From: Simmondsia chinensis
Taxonomy: Eukaryota > Streptophyta > Magnoliopsida > Caryophyllales > Simmondsiaceae
Assembly: GCA_018398585.1 (NCBI GenBank)
Contig: JAGTTD010000021.1
Location: 23,871,794 to 23,935,793 of the forward strand
DNA: 64,000 nt
Direction of reading: 5' to 3'
The translations under genes and the position numbers were made by a program. The notes below the pieces were generated by a model that was given only the letters and a program-made list of their open reading frames with translations, was not told where the DNA came from and did not search any database. Shown here piece by piece: positions 45,250 to 55,572 of this stretch. Numbering within the stretch: position 1 is the stretch's first letter; each line of letters opens with the position of its first letter.

Positions 45250-45900
45250 TCCGAGTTTTTTTGTACTCTGTCATTTGGGCGAGTTTTGGATTCAGTCTAA
45301 GCTTTTGCCCTTACCCATTTAGGCAATTGTTGAATGTCGTTTTGTGCATTTCCTTTGAGATTTTGTGCTTATCCGTTTTAGAGTTGGTTATAATTGTTTC
45401 GCCTGAATTTTTATGCTTGCCCACACAGGCACCGGTTTGGTGAAATTTCATTCTCTTGAAAGTTTTTGGGCTTTGCCTTATAAGCAATGAATGGGTGTTG
45501 TTTAGGGTTTAGGGTTGGGTGATGTTTCATCCTAGTCTTTGCCGTCGACCATTTGAGCACCAGTTGAGCACTGTCTCGTTCGTTTCATCATTTTTTGGGT
45601 GCTTAGCCATTCTGGCATTGATTAGAAACCATTTTTACCGATTTGTCCAAGTGTTCAGATAGGCCACTCGGACACCGATGAGGGGTCATTTCAACTGTTT
45701 CATCCCTCTTGTCTAAGTTTTTTTAGCAAGGCCCTTCTCGCAACACTAAGACAATGTTGTGAATTGGTTAAAGAAGTTTTGTCTGATGTTTGATGCTTGT
45801 TTGCTCAAGCACATATTTCAACATCATTTTCGTCTATGCCTTCTATGTTTTTGAGCTTTGACATTTGAGCAATTGTTGGGCGTCGTTAGGCTCAAGACTC
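45250..45900. repeat. Degenerate minisatellite, roughly 80-90 bp period
   Basis: Recurring words such as GGGCTTTGCC, ATTTGAGCA/ATTTAGGCAATTG, TTGGGCGTCG and TTTCATC return every 80-90 bp, for example GGCAATTGTTGAATGTCG near 45325 and GAGCAATTGTTGGGCGTCG near 45865. Divergence is high, so unit number is uncertain. Confidence 0.45.
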
Positions 45901-46279
45901 AACTCTTCAATATTAAGCTCGGCCTATGCTCGACTCGAAGCTAGCCTAGCCTAAAAATTTTAGGCTTGAGTCCAACTTGCCTCCTGCTTGAAGTAAAGCT
46001 CGTCCAATTTAAAGTCACCACTGTTGTGTCGTTTTAGATTGATAGATTGAGCACGTATTTCAAATTGTACACCAAAATTTTTTATAGCAAAAAAATATAA
46101 ATATAATTTTGCATTAATTATCGTTATGTAATAACAACAATCAATTTGAAGTTAACAATATGCATAATTTTCAACAAAATATTATTGTCTCAAAATGAAT
46201 AAATAAAAATACTCATATTTTATATTTATTTTTTATCCTTGAAAATTTGAAGGTAAACAAAATTTAGGACAAATTTTCC

Positions 46280-47760
46280 TTATATCTAAATCGGAACCCT
46301 AACTCCTATTTAACAATAGGGTAATGGGAGTAAACCTTTATACCTCGTTTAGCACAATATTAACCCCATGTTTGACAATGGGGTAAAAGGAGGTAAGGGT
46401 AAAGGGGGTAAATTCATACCCTGGTTTAGCAAAATATTTTAAGGACATGGAGGGTAAAAACTTACCCCCTTTATATCCTTTTTTTTAACTTTCAAATTGG
46501 GGGTAAAGGGGGGCAGAGTACATTTTTTTAAAAAATTTGTACATTTGTCCTTATTTTTAACTTTTACCACTTTATTTAGCTGTCAAACAAAAGTAACTTA
46601 TTTATCCCTCTTAATTAAACATATTCAAATAATAATAGAATGATACTTTATTCTTTTTTACCCTTATGTACCCATTTATCAAATAAGATATAAGAGGAAT
46701 AAAGGGAGGACCTCATAACCCTCTTTTACCCTCATTTTTTTAACCCTTAGGACATGTTTGGTTTGGGGTTAAAAAAAAGGGGTAATTGTTAATGGGGTAA
46801 TTATTACTCCATGAAATTTTTTTTTCTTTTACCTTGTTTGGTTGTACTCTTTTAAATGAGTAAGTATTAACTTATAAATATTTCAATACATATGGTTTAA
46901 GTGTAGCGTACTTTTTTATCTTTCATGTGCTAATTTATTTCTTATATTATTTTTAAATTTGTTTAAAATTTAATTATAATAAAATAAAACTATTTGTTAA
47001 AATACTGGATAAAATCACTCTTATATAATTAACGATACTTTAAATATTTTAAAAAATAATTTTAAAATAAAAAAAAAGATAATTTATAGTACAACACTGG
47101 CGACCTCTCCCAGCAAACATCGCTATTGTTGCCGACCTCCGTTCACCACCAGCACCGTCACAGTAGATCTCTCCTACTTTCTATTCACTTTTTTGAATAT
47201 TTAATATATTTTTTACATCTTTGAAACATTTTTGAAGTATTTAAAATACTTTTGTAAATACATAAAATATATTTTTTAAGTATTCTTAATATTTAAATAT
47301 TATTATATATTTTTATCTGTTGAATTTCTATACATAATTCTTATATTTTATAAGTAAAATATTTTTCAATATTAAATATTTAAATAATTTTTTAAATATA
47401 TAAAATATATTTATATAATATCCAAAATTTTTAAGCCAATGAACAAGTTAAAATTTTTTTACCCCTTCCTTTGTTATAAATGTTGCACTAGGAGGAGTAG
47501 TGTAAAAGTTTTAACTCTATTTGAGGATAAACTTTTTAATAGGATAAATCTTAATAATAAACTAAATATAATTAAAAAGGATATAATAGTTATCCTTATA
47601 ATTATTAATTCTTATTAACTTTGTATTAAATATGCCCCTGCATAAAAGATGAAGAGAGGTAAGGTAAAATTTTTAAAAATTTTCAACAATTTTGGACAAT
47701 GTTACCCTCACTCTTTTTACCCCTTGTAGCCAGCTGCCAAACGGGACATAAAAGTCAGAA
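46280..47760. mobile_element. MITE-like elements with GTTTGG...GGGGTAA ends
   Basis: A candidate element spans about 46748-47752: left end GGACATGTTTGGTTTGGGGT, right end (reverse complement) ATGTCCCGTTTGGCAGCTGG, each followed by AGGGGTAA. A smaller nested pair of similar modules (CCATGTTTGACAATGGGGTA and the reverse of TACCCATTTATCAAATAAG) lies in 46370-46720. These look like PIF/Harbinger- or hAT-type non-autonomous elements. No target-site duplication established. Confidence 0.4.
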
Positions 47761-49031
47761 TCCCCAACTGACCTTCATCAACCACCCGAAACCATCAAGC
47801 TTCGCTTTGATCCACTATTGAAATCGACCAGGATCTCAATCCTCCCCGGTCGTCAATTTCGGCTATCTGACTGATTTTCGGCTGTTCGCCAGCGTCCTCG
47901 GTCGCTCGCTGCCGCTGCAGCCATCTACCGCCGCCTTCTTCCCTTGTCATCGGTTCTTAGCAGTAAGATTTTCTTCCCCAGTCTAGTTGTTTTACTTGAT
48001 TGGCCTGTGTGCTTGGTAGCCCCGGTATTGCTTGGTGGTCTGTGCGTGTTTCGGGTGGTGGAGTTATGGTGGTTTGTTGATGCTTGCCGCTGTTTGGTTG
48101 GCTCTTTCGACTTTCCGGTTTCGGTGTCATTTGGCTGAAGGATCTACATGAAAGCCACTATAGGCAACTCCGGTCGATTATCTTCCCCCCCTATATAGAA
48201 AAAAGAAATAATATTAAGAAAAAAAGAATGTACTAGCGTTGTCTTGTAAGCCGCTAAGTACTGCATTTCCCAATTTTTGGGTTTATGGGGATGTAGATTT
48301 ACACTTATACACTATTTTGCCTATATTTTGTGATACGTTGTTTAATTTTGCTATATTCAGTCCATTTCAGTCCATGAAAACGCATGTTTGGTCAACTTCT
48401 CTACCAATATCCTGATACGATAGCTAATTTCGACACTGTAGTGGATGCCATGTCATCGGAGGACACATCATCAGCTGATAATTTGATACAAACCAAATAT
48501 AATCTAACTCCAATCAATTGGAATTTCAAGCAAAAGTATTATATATTGATAGATAAGCCCAATAATGGAGGATTACAAGCTTAACGAAAGGGGAGAAGAC
48601 ATAGAAGAAGGGGGAAAGAAACTAGAGAAACATTGGGGGGAGAAAGAGAGCATAACACTCATAACATATTGGCGTGACTAACTCTAACTATCTATCCTCT
48701 ATTTATGGAAAGAACTAGGGCTGAGGTGGCAGGTGATGGAAGGATCTAGAAGGGATTGTTGATGTCGAGTGGTCTGCAGCGGCTGATTGGCGAGTTAGGG
48801 AGGGAGCTGCTAAGGGAGCATTGGCGGTAGCTTGCTGGGTGCGTGTTGAGCTGTCGCCATGTATAGTAGCTTTGCTGTAAAGATGGCGAAGTGGGCTTTG
48901 GCGGGCACGGATGAGAAGGGCTTGGCGATAGCGGGGGCCCCAGGTTCGTATCATAATTAGTAGTGGTTTATTTGGGTTAACCAAGTATGTTTGAGGCCCA
49001 ACTGGTGCTAGTATAAATAAGGATTTAGTGT

Positions 49032-50088
49032 CTTTTTTTTGAACACCAAGAAGCCCAAGGGCACAATCACATTACTAAACGATCACTGTTTACAAGCGAA
49101 ATAAGCGGTGGGGGACTATCCAGTCACCACCAATGAGTACCATGACCACCTAAATGACGATACGCGACAAAATGGGCTACCCTATTACAGGATCGAGGGA
49201 CCCAACGAAACTGAAAAACATCAAAACAACTAGAAGAAGCTAAAATAACAATATCCTTAACGACAACACTGCATTCCCACGCAGGGGAAGAAACACTGGA
49301 AATAGAATTAATAGCTAACAGACAATCGGACTTGACAATTACGTTTCTCCATTCAAACGACGAAGCCACCGAACAAGCCACACGAATAGCAAGGGACTCA
49401 GCAATAAGTGGTGTAGCAGCTAGGGCATTACCGCACCATCCCCCCACAATGGATCCTAAGCTTGACCGAGCAACGATTGCAAGAGCGGAGGAAGAGGGGG
49501 AAGCAAAGGCCGCATTAGTATTAATCTTGATCCAGCCGGGGGAAGGGGGCTCCCATCTTGTAGGACAAGTGGCAAGTGAAGAGGGGAGGCCAGTCCTCGT
49601 CCGAGCCGCAGGAACCAAAAGGCCCTGAGGGGGTGGCAGTGACCTCCACAGCAAGGGTAGCAGCCTTCGACGCCACTTGAATTGGATTGAGACAAGTATT
49701 ATTGAAAATGAGATCACATCTAGCCTTCCATATTTCCCAATATAAAATCGTGACCCTGAAAAGATCATCCCGGGAAAATGCATGGTTAGAGCAAATAGAG
49801 TCCCACCAATGATGGAATCCATGGAAGCTATGCTCGGAGGGTTTGAAACCAAAAGGAGACACAATCCAACAAGCTTTGGCCCACGGACAAAGGATAAGGG
49901 TATGCTCAATTGATTCTGCGACTCCATCGCATCTCGGGCAATACGGACGAGGCTTAAGTTGGTGGTCCTCTCTCAGTCTGTAACCAACTGAGAAGGAGGG
50001 TAACTGAGGGACCCATCTATCCTCCCAAATATTTATTCGAGGTAGTTTCATCAAGGGTAGGGACTTCATTGCTAAAGGTCTCCGTTGG
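49032..50088 (-). mobile_element. 5'-truncated L1 LINE with 16-bp TSD
   Basis: A 1.06-kb insertion flanked by the perfect 16-bp direct repeat AATAAGGATTTAGTGT (49016-49031 and 50089-50104) with an A-rich 3' tail on the minus strand at 49041-49033. It encodes the C-terminus of a plant L1 polyprotein: a zf-RVT motif (CPRCDGVAESIEHTLILCPW), WEIWKARCDLIFNN, and an RNase H-like domain (GWIKINTNAAFASPSSS, AESLAIRVACS, VIVKSDCLLAINSI, WVPRSCNRVAHFVA). The two parts are in different frames, so a frameshift separates them, and the first catalytic Asp of RNase H appears as Asn. Endonuclease and RT domains are missing. Confidence 0.9.
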
Positions 50089-50104
50089 AATAAGGATTTA
50101 GTGT

Positions 50105-51272
50105 GAGGAGAGAAAAATTTGTCTTTTGCCCAAATGAGTTTTGCTCTCACTCTCTCTCATTCTACCCCTATCTCGACTTCGTCTCTTAAATCCTAAATCT
50201 CTAGATTTCTCCTATCATACTTATTTATGTACTCTTTATGCTTGTAATTTCCATACTTATAGTGGAATACATACCAAGCTTGTGTTATTTGTTCATTTAT
50301 TTGTTGTTTGAGTTTGGATTAGTTTGATTGATTGACGTGGGTTAAGGTTCAATTGCAACATATCCGCACCTACTTATAGATACCGAGCATGACTTTGGTA
50401 ATATGGTGCCATCTCCCTTGAGGGTGCCAGTCATGGTAGTCCACAGGGGCATGCTCCCATGTGTTTGTGTGTGGACTGCTTACTTAACCAAAATTGTTCA
50501 TCATGTGTCATAGTAACTGCCTATCTAGTGTTTGATGAAAGTCCAAACGGGTTCTTGTGCACGCGTCCATAAGTTCCTTTAACTACCAAAAGGCCTTACA
50601 AGAATTCTAAGATTCAGATTCTTAATCCCAGTTACTTTTATAAAAGGGTTATGATATGCACTTTAGTTCATAATTGCTGTAAGGTCACTTAGTTGTGATA
50701 ACTAACATAAATGTATTTGGATTTGAATATTTTCTAACATTCATTTCTTTGGTGATTTTCAGGCTTTTGAAGTTTGAGCTCATCTATAATTCCTTACTTG
50801 AGTACTGATTCTGTTGGGAGTTAAAAGGACCAGGACGCCATCATGGATGGTGAGGGCATTTCTTATATTTAATAATGGAATTGATCTGATATACTCATAC
50901 TTTTTCAGAGAACATCGATATTTTAATTCACATGTCTTATCCAATAAGTGTATCCAAATGTCTTTTTCTTTATACTCATTGCTTCTCTGCTTCAATGTAT
51001 TGAGCATTTGCATACCTGGTGTCACATGTTGAGACTTGCCAGTACACCCGACTGGGTTTCTTTTCAGGCTGCTTGGTTAATGTCAGATATGTAAATACTG
51101 CCTGGTTATTGGGAAAGAATATATATTTGTCGTCAGAAAATAGGGTTTCTCATGATGAGTGCATGGTAAAGTGAAGATTGATGCTATGTTTAATTCCCTT
51201 CCTAATTTGCTTGTGAAGGAAAGCTAATTATTGGCTTTCTTGTCATGATATGCAGTTGATTCACAGCCGACT
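50105..51272 (+). other. Leader region of the next gene, probable 5' UTR intron
   Basis: The CT-rich stretch 50140-50200 (CTCTCACTCTCTCTCATTC) could be a leader exon, and a good acceptor TGATATGCAG ends at 51255, 18 bp before the ATG at 51273, so the intron between is likely. No other gene recognised here. The L1 insertion ends 36 bp before the CT-rich stretch. Confidence 0.4.
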
Positions 51273-54200
51273 ATGGAGGAAACTATCTTGGTTGGTGATG
51301 ATTTAATGACAGGCTCTCCATCACCTCTGATACCACCTGAAATTGCTTCTCATGTACTTCAAGGTGTTGATTTATGTGATGGGTTGCTGAAGAATCTGCT
51401 CTTATGTAAGTTTCTTTTGTCATGGCATCCCACCTGTCACTGTACTGCCTCGCTTGAACCATATTGAAGCTCGATGTCAGCATCTGGCTAGAACTCATGA
51501 TGACATCCATGAAGAAGCTATCTGTAACTGTTGAAGATTTTGTCTTGATTAATCTTCTGTTATGGCTGACCCATTTCTGGAAGCTATTTAAAGCAAGTTT
51601 GCATTGTGCTCTAGGCTTGCAGGTCAATGATATTGAGCCATTTTGTCAAGACGAGATTGCTTTGTACCGGCAATGTGTTGAAAGAAGGGTAAGTAGAATT
51701 ATGATTCTGGTTCATGGTTCATTTTTTTTTTTTTTTTTTTACTGATTTTTTTTAAAAACCTCATTGATATCAATGTTTTGCATCAACTTGTGCGAATTGT
51801 GTTTCAAATTAGTTGTTCATGACAATCATCATGAGCTCATATGCGACCTTGTAGGATAAGGAACTTCGCAAAAGGCTTCAGGATAGTGAGCACAAATTCG
51901 GATTATTGATGCCAATAGATCAAGCCAAGGAAAGAGCAGCTCAATTGGAATCCGAAGTGACAACACTGGAAAGGTCTGGAATACAACACGAACGGACTTT
52001 TATGTTAGGTGTCATGTGTGCACATGCTTTTGTTAGGTAATTCGCATATTAATTTGCAAGTTGGAATCTGGGATCGAGATCCTAAGGTAAACAGTGTATG
52101 ATTAAGACAAGGCAAATATAAGAAAGCTCCCATTTCCACAAGTGGTCAGTGAATCCCTTTCGGTTATTCATAACAGACAAGTCATAGGATGTCAAGGAAC
52201 AAACCTTGCTTCACAACAGGATGAGAGTAAGAAGGAACCCCTTAAAAAACTATGGCATCACATCCAATCCAATTGCTCATTGTACAATGCAAAGACCTTC
52301 ACACACTATTCTCCTTCCTTAATACCCCTTAGATTATATATGCTATAATGGAAATTGTGATATCTGTGCTGATTTTTTTCTTAGTGCATTAGAATAAGTG
52401 GGGGGTATACTAAAAAAAATGTTCGCATGGCCCTTCATATCATATGTTTATTTACTTCTCCCATGAAATTTATGCAAGGTCGTACACTATAAAAGATCTT
52501 AATATAACAACAACAACAACAACAAAAACAAACCCAGTGCATGCAAGGGCTCCAGCAAAAGCAGGGTCTGGGAGGGGTAGATGTACGCAGCCTTCCCCCT
52601 TCAGGGGGCTACCCTGAAGAGATGCTGTTTCCGAGGACCCCCAGCCTGAGAGAAAAGATCCTAATATACATATCATTAAATAGTGCCACTCTTCTCCAGA
52701 AACACCAAGGTATTGCTTGGAATGCTGAACCTTCTCTTCATTGTTAGCTCTATGGTTGCAACCATAATTCTTTAAATACGAATGTTTCGTGTTCAAAAAT
52801 GTGATTGGGCGTTTCAAAGTCAGATTTGCCCTCCAAACACGTATAAAACCCAACAAAAATACAATTAAGTTGAATTGTTGAATCATTTTGATAAGAATGT
52901 CTATATCAGATGATTTGTTCAAAGAATGATTGTTTCATATTGTTTCATGTGGGCATATTTAAGTCAATTTACTTGATCTTATTTCCTTGGTTATTGCTTT
53001 GCATTGACTTTGTTTTTATGTGTTATGCTTTAACTATTCAATTTATGATATTTAATTAATTTTTATTGTATATCTATTATATAGTAATATAAACGCTCCC
53101 TCTATATTTCCAGATTTAGAAATTTCTATGATTACCTGCTTACCATTCCCGCTGTTGCTTCAGCTTCATGCAACTATGGTTGCAACCTAGGCTTGAATAC
53201 GATGAAAAACAAACAAAAAGGAAAAGATATCTTTCAATTGCATGATTGATGAAAGGAAGATATGGTAAACTTGATGTTTGTTCAGTGGTATAAATTATTG
53301 TAGAGTGAACAATTCTCTACATTTTTAGGCGCTTGATTCTTGCCAGTGGAATCGAAGGCATTGAAGGATTTCGCCAAAGGTGGAGTTTGCACGGCCGTCT
53401 TACAGATACCAGGTATCTATGTATTTAATGTTATATGGACTATGGTGGTAATTGCTCCATCCGATCTTTGAGATTGAAAAACATGCCAAATTTGCCTAAA
53501 CCCGTAACGCCGCCAAACATTAAACCGAATAGGCTTAAGTTAAAGAGGGCGCTACACAGCCGTACTATAATGAATCCCCTCATCATAGTACGAAGCCTGA
53601 AAACTTCGATTCATAATTCCTCAAAATTTTATAAAGATTCCCATGATATAAAATAGATAATCCCAAATACACCAACACTAACAACTAAAGACTAGTTGTG
53701 CGGAAGCTCAAAATTACAATATCTCAAATAGTTTATAGTATCCTGCTACAAATTTATTTAATACTCATACTACGAAAAATAAACTATTTCTTGAAATAGA
53801 CAGCTGCTCCCATCTTTCTCGTCCTTTAGAAATTTGCTATGAGCTACTAATCTGGAAAGTAAATGAATTGGGTGAGCAAACAACATACTCAGCAAGCATA
53901 CCACACACCCTACCTGGATCAGGCATATTATTTAAAAGGATAAAAGTCCAACGAGAATAAGTAAAACCAATTTATCTTCAAAGTTTTATGTTAAAGAAGC
54001 ACAAATCATCAATTTATACTTTAATTTATTTCGCAAGAGCTCTTGGTAAAACTCACAGATCAATTGGAGACTACGGCCGGTATTATTCCCGCGACAGGGT
54101 CACAGATTGACATTCATATTTTCACATTTGAATCGTCGATAGACCCCTGGATATCACTTAGTTATCTGTGAGCTCTTCCCATAAAAACTTTTGCAATTCA

Positions 54201-55572
54201 AGTTACTGAAAAAACAACAAACAATCCCAGTGCCTCAAGGGCTCCCGCTTGCGCAGGGTCTAGGAGGGGTAGGATGTACGCAGCCTTACCCCATCAGGGT
54301 GGGCCCCTAACGAGAGACTGTTTTCAAATTACTAGTTCACAATAATTTCTTTCTCATAATCACAAATACAAATTCTTTTGAAAGTTCACATATTCCAATA
54401 TCAAATCAACGTATAAACCAATATAATTCAATCCATAAGAGTAGTAATCATGCAAAATATAATCTCATACATCAAATCATATAAAACAATTTTCATATTT
54501 CACAAACAAATAGGGGAAGTGGTATACTTACATTCACAATCTTCTAATTCGATGTATAATCTTGTATTACGTATCTAACCTCAAAAATCTATCGAGGGAG
54601 AAGAATCAGAATTGACGATTGATGCTTGGGGGGTAGAGAGAGAGATTGGAAGAGGGGGAAAGGGAGGAGAAAACTAGGGTTTAAACCCTTTTCCTCTTCT
54701 ATATATATAAATTTATATATATATTATTAATGGCCCTTCCAAAATTAGACTATTATTTTATTTATTTGGAGTCCAGTTGAAATAATAGTGAATTTTAATT
54801 GTATTATAATATCTAATCCATTTAATTGAACCGAGTTTCATATATTATAATACCTAGTCCAATTTAATTAGATCGAGTATTACATCTTTACTTCCTTAAA
54901 TAAAAGTTTCGTCCTCAAAACTTAAATCCTCAATTTAATTAGATAGGGTATTACATCCTTAACCCCTTAAATAAAAGTTTCCTTCTCGAAACTTAAATCC
55001 TCAATTTAATTAGGTAGGGTATTACATCCTCAACCTCTTAAATAAAAGTTTCGTCCTCAAAACTTACATTTTTAATTTAATTAGACAGAGTATTATATTC
55101 TCAACCCCCTTAAATAAAAGTTTCGTTCTTGAAACTTACATCTTCAATTTAATTAGACAGGGTATCACAAAACCTCTCCAGTCTATGCAGTATTGCCTCT
55201 GGCTTTCTTCCATACCAAACTGGGAAATAAATCGGTCAAATCTTGAGAAATAATTATAGTTTCCCTTTTTAGACAGAGTGAAGAGGTCATTGGTTGATTC
55301 GTGTTAGGATGTGCCTCACCAATGAAACCTAACAAAGAGGGGCAGGCCCTATCTTGCATAATATTTTTCGGAAACTATTTTTTTTTTCCTTTTTGCAGTC
55401 ATTGAATTTGCTTGTTGAGAACCATTTCCGTGAAATGTAGAATGGTGCTACCCATGTTCAATTCTGAACTTTATGCAGGAAAAGATTGGAGTCGTTGAAG
55501 CAAGGAATGGAGAACCCAAAAAATGGCGAACCAGTTCAGACTCCAGCAGTCAGAGGATGGTTTTTCAAGTGA
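51273..55572 (+). CDS. Small coiled-coil protein with four Cys in CX9C spacing
   Basis: Five exons, GT-AG and in phase: 51273-51405, 51615-51688, 51855-51973, 53329-53412, 55479-55572, giving 167 residues. It is a conserved-looking plant protein that I do not know by name. It begins MEETILVGDDLMTGSPSPLI. Cysteines fall at 35, 45, 55 and 65, that is C-x9-C twice with nine residues between (LCDGLLKNLLLC and FCQDEIALYRQC). This resembles the twin CX9C (CHCH) fold of mitochondrial intermembrane-space proteins imported by MIA40/ERV1. After it comes a charged, probably coiled-coil part (RDKELRKRLQDSEHKFGLLM, KERAAQLESEVTTLERR) and GIEGFRQRWSLHGRLTDTRK. The stop follows RGWFFK. The first exon could extend upstream by splicing. 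Introns hold a SINE and a solo-LTR-like element. The mitochondrial role is inference. Confidence 0.82.
52507..52652 (-). mobile_element. Au-like SINE, headless, 146 bp with 16-bp TSD
   Basis: Minus-strand order: TCTCAGGCTGGGGGTCCTCG, GGAAACAGCATCTCTTCAGG, GGGGAAGGCTGCGTACATC, CCCTCCCAGACCCTGC, GCACTGGGTTTG, then a (TTG)n tail. It is flanked by AAAAGATCTTAATATA (52491-52506) and AAAAGATCCTAATATA (52653-52668), one mismatch. Its 5' end falls exactly where the 5S head ends in the long copies. In intron 3 of the CX9C gene. Confidence 0.88.
54208..54322 (-). mobile_element. Au-like SINE, short form (115 bp)
   Basis: Minus-strand order: AACAGTCTCTCGTTAGGGGC, CCACCCTGATGGGGTAAGGC, GCGTACATCCTACCCC, GACCCTGCGCAAGCGGGAGC, CCTTGAGGCACTGGGA, then TTGTTTGTTGTTT. 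Flanked by TTCAAGTTACT (54197-54207) and TTCAAATTACT (54323-54333), one mismatch. It has the same 5' module (CACCCTGATGGGG) as the copy at 36522-36632, defining a short subfamily. Confidence 0.82.
54860..55169. repeat. 71-bp tandem repeat, about four copies
   Basis: The word AAATAAAAGTTT recurs at 54898, 54969, 55040 and 55112, giving a period of 71-72 bp. Each unit also carries AATTTAATTAGAyAGGGTAT and a (C/G)AAACTTA(A/C)AT word. It lies at the 5' end (minus strand) of the LTR-like element. Confidence 0.8.

Larger units (their letters stand above)
44629..49015. other. Intergenic, repeat-rich, no gene seen
   Basis: Contains a degenerate minisatellite (45250-45900), MITE-like inverted repeats (46280-47760), a short GC-richer stretch at 47790-48140 whose translation (64 residues from 47944) I do not recognise, and spacer to the L1 at 49032. 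Nothing supports a protein gene. Confidence 0.5.
53449..55169 (-). mobile_element. Solo-LTR-like remnant of a Gypsy element
   Basis: Minus-strand start TGTGATACCCTGTCTAATTA is typical of a class of plant Gypsy LTRs, as is the inner segment with TTTGCTCACCCAATTCATTT and TAGTAGCTCATAGCAAATTT. No internal retroelement genes accompany it, so it would be a solo LTR. The 3' boundary near 53449 and the duplication are not established. It contains a nested SINE and a 71-bp tandem array, and lies in intron 4 of the CX9C gene. Confidence 0.5.
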
